The position numbers and the translations under genes are program-made. Below the pieces are notes generated by a model, which did no database searches, was not told the origin of the DNA, and was given only the letters and a program-made list of their open reading frames with translations. DNA of 64,000 nt, taken from Mytilus edulis. Taxonomy: Eukaryota > Mollusca > Bivalvia > Mytilida > Mytilidae. This document shows positions 57,418 to 64,000 of this stretch, piece by piece (the stretch's first letter is position 1; each line of letters begins with the position of its first letter). Location: positions 97,866,749 through 97,930,748 of the forward strand of contig NC_092344.1 of assembly GCF_963676685.1 (NCBI RefSeq), given 5' to 3'.

Positions 57418-59796
57418 CTATATTCCGTACTGGACTCTTACACTTTTCAGGAATTTTTGAATTATACTAGTTTTAATTACAGTTGGCAGGGATGTGTAAA
57501 TACGCAGCCACCTTCTATAACTTAACCTTAGTAAAAATGTATTACTCATTTTTCTTATCATCAAATTACTATATTTTTGGGATGTTTAAATACGCAGTCG
57601 CTGTTGCAATTTCTCTACCGTTGTCATATTTTAAATATTATACCAGCTTAGATCGGTCAAACTGTTTATTAGGACTGTTTTTCCACGTAGTTGTTTAACA
57701 TCTCAACTGTCACCACCTTTGGGAATTTAGAGTTGTGCCAGTTCACATTGTAAATAACTATTTTTATTTTGGCATATCTTTGTAGTCTTTGCGCCGTGTT
57801 TGGAAATATAAAAAGTGTTCCAGACGTTACGCACGGTGTTCGGTTTAGTAATGGTAACGTTAGTTGACGTTTTTCAATTATTTCATCCTACTTCTGTACC
57901 AAACGTCAAAACTTTGCAGCTTTTTATAAAACGGCTTGCATTTTGATGTTTAACTATTTATTTTAAAAAAACATGTTAACATGACTGACTACTAGTATAT
58001 ATTTTTGACATCATATTCTTAACAAAATGAAAGTGTATATTTCAAATATTAGTCACTGCCCAAGCATGTCAATTGTTGCAAAATGCATTTATATATCATC
58101 TATGATTCTCAGAATTCCGTCATCACAAGTATCTAGGACTAGGCATTTATATCGATTGGAAACAGCCAGTACCAAAGCTTTTTGTGCTTCAAGAGTATAA
58201 ATGTTATTAACCCAACTTCAACTAGTTTTCTAACTACAGTTCGCGAATATAATATCAGGGTCTTTTTATTCGTATTATCAACATCTTAAATATGTGTCTT
58301 TCAAGAAGATTATAATGAAAAATAATCCTTGTTCAGGTCAATCGCAGCAACAGCTTCTATTTATCCTCTGTTTGCTTTATCTATAATTCTAGTTTCATCT
58401 TCAGATTTTAAAATGAAAACGGCAGTTTAGAATTGTTGATTTTATTTAAAATAAAAAGTCCTTGAAATATAATGAGTAATTTCAAATGCGTCTGTTTGTC
58501 GGATGCGTGGAAATGACTTTTAGTGTATACAACATATACAATCGTACTAGCAGACGCATCTATGTTTCTAGAATCCAAAAACCAAAGCTTCGGCATGTTT
58601 AAAGCTTGTGCTACATATATATTCATCCGAAAATTTAGAGTAACATTTTGAAAAATTTACATGTAAATTAACACATGGAAATCGCTGGATCATATCAAGA
58701 AAATCATGATTGAATCATGCTTTTAGAGCTGTCTATGCGGTATGGGCTTTGCTCATCGTTGAAGGCCGTACGGTGACCTACAGTTGTTAATTTCTGTGTC
58801 ACTTGGTTTAGAATGCAATTCTTTTGCATTAAAAATACCTAATCTTTTGCAGGATACTTTTATTTATCCGACGCTTTTACGATCAGCAAATGGCTTAAAC
58901 ATTTTGTTGGAAGTCAAATTTTCTTGTTGATTTAAATAATTATTCAAAAAAAATATCCCCAAAATAATATCATCACACAGAACGTGTCAAATGCTAAAGA
59001 GACAACATGCTACACTTTCAGTAAATGGGAAATACAATTATATATTATAACGTTACATTCACGTTCCGTGCAAAAATCGTTCAATTTGGACGTGGTAACA
59101 TTTACGGGAGACACGGACAACTTGATGGAAATTGATGAAAAATTTGGCGTGTCCTTAACCTTGAAGGCTTAACCAAATCTTTAAAAAAAAATCACATTTC
59201 AGTAATAACATTTGTTTGCATAGTTCATTTGTCTGTCACAAATCTTAAATACCCTAAATTATCATCGTACTCAAAAATCTTGAACGATGGCTCTATGGTA
59301 ACATTTACGGGAGACACGGAAAATACTGAAAAAAAAATAAAATGGGAGAAGCTATGTTAAAAATAAAAACATTTTTGTAAAATTCAATAAAATCACATTT
59401 TTATGTAGAGGTGGCGAACCTCTCCTATTATTTATATGAAAATATTATAATATTGAAGTGTTAGCTTTCATTTTTGTGTACTCGAATTTTCAAATCTTAC
59501 AGCTATATGAAATTTCGAAAATGGCTGCTAGATTGCGAACTGACAGGATATTTATCGTGACCGTTTAACATAATAAATATGATCATATCATATCCCATCT
59601 GTACAAATTTTATCGAAATCCATTCAGTAGTTAGTATTTTTTCTTCGTTTGTATTTGGATGGTTGGCGCTTGTTGTTACGTCTTGCACGGCAAATTATGA
59701 ACACAAAATCATTGTTTAATCATATAATGAGACAACATTAAATTTATTAAAATCAGGTTTTATTTAATTTCGATTCAAATGAAAAATCAAGACAAG

Positions 59797-59951
59797 CAGT
59801 TGCGGATCCAGAAGGGGGCCCACTGACTGACCTAAGAGGGGGCCCGCTCCAGTCACGCTTCAGTGATTCCCTATATAAGCAACCAATTTTTTTCCCCAAA
59901 AAGGGGGGCCCGGGCCCCCTGCCCCCCCCCCCCCCCCTAAATCCGCCTCTG
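59797..59951. mobile_element. Repeat H, copy 4
   Basis: It begins cagttgcggatccagaaggg and ends aaatccgcctctg, with gggcccgggcccc and a poly-C run inside. It shares ccactgactgacctaa and cttcagtgattccctatata with the inverted copy at 37276. Confidence 0.65.
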
Positions 59952-61379
59952 ACAAGTTACTATTCAATAATGCGTAGATTTGATTTGTTTTTGTCATACT
60001 TATGCATCAAGAAATGGTCAAATGAAACAGCCGAATACCGTGCGTAACGTCTCCAGTGTTCGCTTAAATTGTATAAATTTCAAGATTTTGATAGAGTCTT
60101 AATTTGAATTGACATGATTCATTTGTCATCGTGCAATTACCGAGGAAGGATATCTGTTATCCGAAATATCTAACATATTGTTCGTTTTATTGTGTTTTTG
60201 GTGATGTTGTACCCTTTTAGACTTGTTATATATTATATTTTGTAGTGTACTGCATCATGTTTATGTGACCCATCGCCCCGTAATATTTATCGTTGACTAT
60301 TTATTCAGTCATTTTCTATTCAGTCATTTTCATTTATATATACTAAATAGATATACCATTCTATACATGCATGCTCATACATATATTTTTGTATTATATT
60401 GCTATAAATGTTAAATGGAGACGACTTCATAAGTCTGTTTGACTTGTGTCTTATCCAATTTGTATTTGAACAAATAAAATATGTTTAAACTAAAACCAAT
60501 TGTGCCTTGCACCCTCCGATACCGTCTGTTTTGTGGAAATTTGTCTTGAATTTAAAGTTTATATATATATATCTTATCTCCATAAATCAGTATATGATGG
60601 CAAACTATTCTTTTATTACTGATAAAATATGAAAACAAGATGAACTAATATATGTTTTCGTCATATACATTCTTGGAGCCCTATTTTTCGAAAGGATCCA
60701 AGCAGTTTCTATTTGAGATAGCTTATGCACCTTCCCGGTTCTTATTTTCGGTGAACATTGATTTTATTTTGAAAATGTACATAACATGTTTGAAGGTAAA
60801 TATGATGAAATGTACTATTTATTTTATTACCAGTTTCTCATATTCTCTTTCTATAATACACACGAAACCACAAATGCATAGAACATATAATTATGTTTGA
60901 ATGTCATTAATTTTGACGTTGTTTATCATTTTAATAACGTGTTATAGCATTCTTTCATTTGTTTTTTATGAATTTTACTTTTACTATTATGTCTGGTTTT
61001 TTTTTTGTGATATCTATTTGACGTGGCTCTGTACTTATACATCCCTTCATGGTGTTATTGTGCTATGGTACATTTCTGTATTTTAGTCTTTCTTTTTTGC
61101 TAATGTGTTTTGTCTATGCATTTTTGTTTTTCTGTGTTGCATATAACGTGGCTCCGTACTTATACATCCTGTCACTGTGATATTGTGCTATGGGTAATTT
61201 CGTAATCTTGTCTTTCGTATTTGCTAATGTGCTTTGTCTATATGCCTTTTTGTGCTTCTTTGTTACATATTTTTCTGTTTTATAGTGATTAATATTCTAA
61301 CACAATGTTCACTGCTATATCCCTAATTTTACCAATCGAGTCTGCTTGTTTTGTTCATACATGGTTTTCAATATCACGG

Positions 61380-61600
61380 AATTTGACGCCACTGTCAAAC
61401 AAGTGAGATGTTCAGCTAGCTATAAAACCAGGTTTAATCCACCATTTTCTACACAAGAAAATGCATGTACCAAGTCACGAATATGACCGTTGTTATCCAT
61501 TCGTTTGATGTGTTTGAGGATTTGATTATTCCATTCCATTCTGGACTTTCCGTTTTGAATATTTCTCGGAGTTCGGTATTTTCATTATTTCATTTTTTAA
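61380..61600 (+). repeat. Repeat F copy upstream of the fasciclin gene
   Basis: It contains ctagctataaaaccaggttt, gttatccattcgtttgatgt and ttctcggagttcggtatttt, matching 14380-14600. It ends about 185 bp before the fasciclin start codon, so it could contribute to the promoter region. Confidence 0.6.
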
Positions 61601-61784
61601 TAAATGTTGACAGTCCAAGATCGTCGCTTATGACATTTGTATAAGCTTTCACACGTGTCATCAGAAGTACTGCCATGTGTGACCTTATCACAAATCAACG
61701 TGATCATTATCTATGATATATATATATATTGTCTGATATAAATTTTCATTGTTCCCTAAATTAACCAAACCGTTCTAACACAAC

Positions 61785-63069
61785 ATGAAGATTTTGGTGT
61801 GCTTTTCCCTATGTCTTTGCACTGTCTACGGTGCTAATATAATACAGAAAGCTACCAGTCTTGGAGCCAACACATTAGTTGATTTGATCCATAAGGCTGG
61901 ACTAACAAACACACTTGCAAATGGAGGTATGAATTAATTAGCCTTTTTATGATTATTTCTTGTCAAGGTAAGTAATACAATTTGTAATAAGTCTATAACT
62001 TTCATAAATATTTTTTCACTAATAAGAAGTTTGCTCCTGTTTGAATGCTTTTCAATTTCTTTTTTAATTGTTATTATTCGAGCGCCACTGACGAACGTTA
62101 TGCAAACGAAATGCCCATCTACGCCAGTATGGTTGTCGTTGGGTCAAGTCTACTTTTTTGGATTTTTTTTAATTGTTTTGTTAAAGATAAGGCCATTAGT
62201 ATCTGTTAAAATTACACCGCATGTTAACTTTCAAAATCGGATTGATGGTCATGACGTTACAAGCGTCCAGTCGGATAGAGTTTTTTTTGGCAAATACCAC
62301 GGCAGAGAGGGTAAAAAAGGCATATCGTTTTTGCATATACCCCGGCGGCGTTAAAAAATTAACGATATTCATTTGATAACAGTAAATTGGTGAAAAATAC
62401 ACTGGCTATCAACCAATCAAAACCCAGGATTCTTACATAAGGTGTAATTAAAACGAATAGAGCATGTTCTTGAGGGATATTTGCGAAAAATACCAGTTTT
62501 GAGAAAGAATTTCCCTCGCCGTACTGCTCGCGAAATTTAACATTCTCTCGACTGGTATTTTTCGCAAATACCCCTCCTTAACATGATATATCTGTTTAGA
62601 ATTGTTTCACATTTTTCATGTGTGGCTAAATTATAGTTTTAGGATGAATTGCAATATTACAATAGTTGAAGACATCATCAACATGTTGACTTACGCCCAA
62701 TACGTGTCCACTTTTCATGACGTCATACGGACACGTGTGGGGGAATGGGCACGTTTCTGACTGGCGAGTGTTACACATATCAATGTATAAGTCTCCCTCT
62801 AAACATTTCTATTAACTTGACAATAATCCAATATGACTTTGTGTGTTTTAGGTCCTTTTACAGTATTTGCTCCATCCGACCAAGCATTCGCTGCTGTCCC
62901 ACAAGAAATATTACAGAAACTTCAGTCTGATAAAGCGCTTTTACAGAAAGTCTTGAAATACCATGTAGTATCAGGAATGCATTACGCCGATGAGGCAAAC
63001 AATGAGTTGATTGTTCCATCACTGGTGCCCGGTCTTAACATTCGAGTTAATATTTACCAAGGTGGACAG
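61785..63069 (+). CDS. Secreted fasciclin (FAS1) domain protein, 5' part
   Basis: Exon 1 is 61785-61926 and exon 2 is 62852-63069; the gene continues beyond the window. Residues 1-16 ([16 protein letters not shown]) are a signal peptide. The mature start leads into a FAS1 domain: [20 protein letters not shown], then [16 protein letters not shown] (the H1 motif), [13 protein letters not shown] (the YH motif) and [12 protein letters not shown] (120 residues so far). FAS1 domains are about 130-150 aa, so the domain's last strands must lie in the next exon. FAS1 proteins (periostin/TGFBI class) act in extracellular adhesion; in mussels a matrix, shell or byssus role is possible but unproven. The first intron is GT-AG, phase 1. 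The second donor is CAG|GCAAGT, a GC-type site; no GT alternative in frame fits the domain. A TA-rich box lies at about 61715-61742, some 45-70 bp before the ATG. Confidence 0.82.
62463..62585. mobile_element. Hairpin element in fasciclin intron 1
   Basis: The arm catgttcttgagggatattt-gcgaaaaatacca pairs with tggtatttttcgcaaatacc-cctccttaacatg around a ~55-base centre. About 30 bp per arm with few mismatches. Non-coding. Confidence 0.7.
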
Positions 63070-63537
63070 GCAAGTTGTTTTAAACATCAGTGGTTTCTTT
63101 GGGTGTTTTTTTTTTTTACCAAAGGAGAAATCTTTTAAAACATTTATTTGGTTTTTAAGATCATAATGACTGTTTAATTAAATACTGTTGGAAAATAAAC
63201 TGGCTGTTTGAATATAATTATTAAACGACTAGATACCATGATTCAACATATTAAAATTACATAACCCTCATATAATTGTAATATTCCTTTTTTTTTTACA
63301 ACAAATAAATATTCTTTATTCTTCAAATTGCTTGTTACAACTTTACTTCATTGTCCAAGCTTCAATAAAGTATCCCTGTGAAATACTTTCTGAGTATCCA
63401 GGAAAATACACAGAATATAATAAAATATTAACATTATTTTTTTTTTCATCAATTATATCAATCTTTTTATCTTTATCAAAAAACATTGTGAGATACTATT
63501 TTGTTCTCATTCATAAACCTTCGTAGCTCCTTTATAC

Positions 63538-64000
63538 TAAAATTGAGAATGGAAATGGGGAATATGCCAAAGAGACAACAACCCGACCATAGAAAAAAAA
63601 ACAAAAAAAAATTTAACAGCAGAAGGTCACCAACAGGTCTTCAATGTAGCGAGAAATTCCCGCACCCGGAGGCGTCCTTGAGCTGGCCCCTAAACAAATA
63701 TATACTAGTTCAGTGATAATGAACGCCATACTAATTTCTAAATTGTACACAAGAACTAAAATTAGAATAATACAAGACTAACAAAGACCAGAGGCTCCTG
63801 ACTTGGGATAGGCGCAAAAATGCATGTTTGTGAGATCTCAACCGTCCCCCTATACCTCTAGCCAATGTAGAAAAGTAAACGCATAACAATACGCACATTA
63901 AAATTCAGTCCAAGAGAAGTCCGAGTCTGATGTCAGAAGATGTAACCAAAGAAAATAAACAAAATGACAATAATACATAAATAACAACAGACTACGAGCA
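63538..64000 (+). repeat. Repeat C, longest copy, running off the window
   Basis: It starts aaaattgagaatggaaatgg and shows caatgtagcgagaaattccc, gcgtccttgagctggcccct, ggctcctgacttgggatagg and aataacaacagactacgagc, collinear with 18470-18990. The (a)n insert at 63588-63612 distinguishes it. It lies downstream of fasciclin exon 2, in what should be intron 2. Confidence 0.7.

Larger units (their letters stand above)
57190..61784. other. Gene-poor AT-rich interval upstream of the fasciclin gene
   Basis: (TA)n at 57390-57417. An imperfect direct repeat with aaatacgcag at about 57490 and 57590. A 24-bp phrase, ggtaacatttacgggagaca + cgga, repeats at 59095 and 59293. The phrase agacgttacgcacggt (57823) recurs inverted near 60045. 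A repeat B fragment is near 58725-58805, repeat H at 59797-59951 and repeat F at 61380-61600. 61020-61260 holds a duplicated phrase around acgtggctctgtacttatac. No exon is supported. Confidence 0.5.

Noticed and set aside
57239-57470. Hydrophobic open frames of 73-75 codons suggesting a membrane protein
   Set aside because: They arise from T-rich sequence and the (TA)n tract; the Phe/Ile/Tyr content mirrors the base composition.

Overview
The window looks like nuclear DNA of a marine bivalve, most likely a mussel (Mytilus-type). It is AT-rich, its genes have short GT-AG exons and kilobase introns, and most of the remaining sequence is interspersed repeats whose signatures I associate with bivalve genomes. 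No prokaryotic, organellar or viral gene organisation is seen. Species assignment rests on recall of repeat families and is an inference.

Four protein-coding genes can be supported by splice-consistent exons. (1) 19743-31278, plus strand: a nine-exon gene for the RNA polymerase I subunit POLR1G (RPA34/PAF49/CD3EAP family), complete, 419 aa. (2) and (3) 41029-49694 and 51286-53714, minus strand: two tandem paralogues with the same four-exon phase pattern. Each encodes a small type I membrane protein with a signal peptide, an extremely tyrosine-rich ectodomain, one transmembrane helix and a proline-rich PPPxY tail, resembling the CYYR1/shisa-like class. (4) 61785-63069 and beyond the right edge, plus strand: the 5' part of a secreted fasciclin (FAS1) domain protein with an apparent GC-AG intron. 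A further isolated candidate 5' exon lies at 11556-11707.

Layout: 1-9 kb is a nest of at least four levels of repeat insertion. 10.6-11.4 kb is an element with ~80-bp terminal inverted repeats built from a palindromic motif. 12-16.2 kb holds a LINE tail split by a MITE, and a YIDD-type reverse transcriptase relic. 17.5-19 kb is short repeats. 19.7-31.3 kb is POLR1G, whose introns carry a 1375-bp TIR element, a MITE, a 443-bp fold-back and tRNA-like pieces. 31.7-40.5 kb is repeats, including an inverted copy of the 7.2-8.8 kb element and a second reverse transcriptase relic. 41-53.7 kb is the Tyr-rich gene pair, the first gene having a 5.6-kb intron packed with repeats. 54.2-57.2 kb is a stack of LINE remnants. 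57.2-61.7 kb is gene-poor. 61.8-64 kb is the fasciclin gene start.

The most striking theme is that several unrelated repeat families (at 1.4-8.9, 33.4-35.7 and 45.5 kb) share one architecture: subterminal inverted repeats, a terminal hairpin, and in two of them internal ~160-bp tandem units. At least one family inserts precisely into A/T runs. This points to Helentron-associated or pearl-like elements. The four genes have no visible functional connection beyond the tandem pair.
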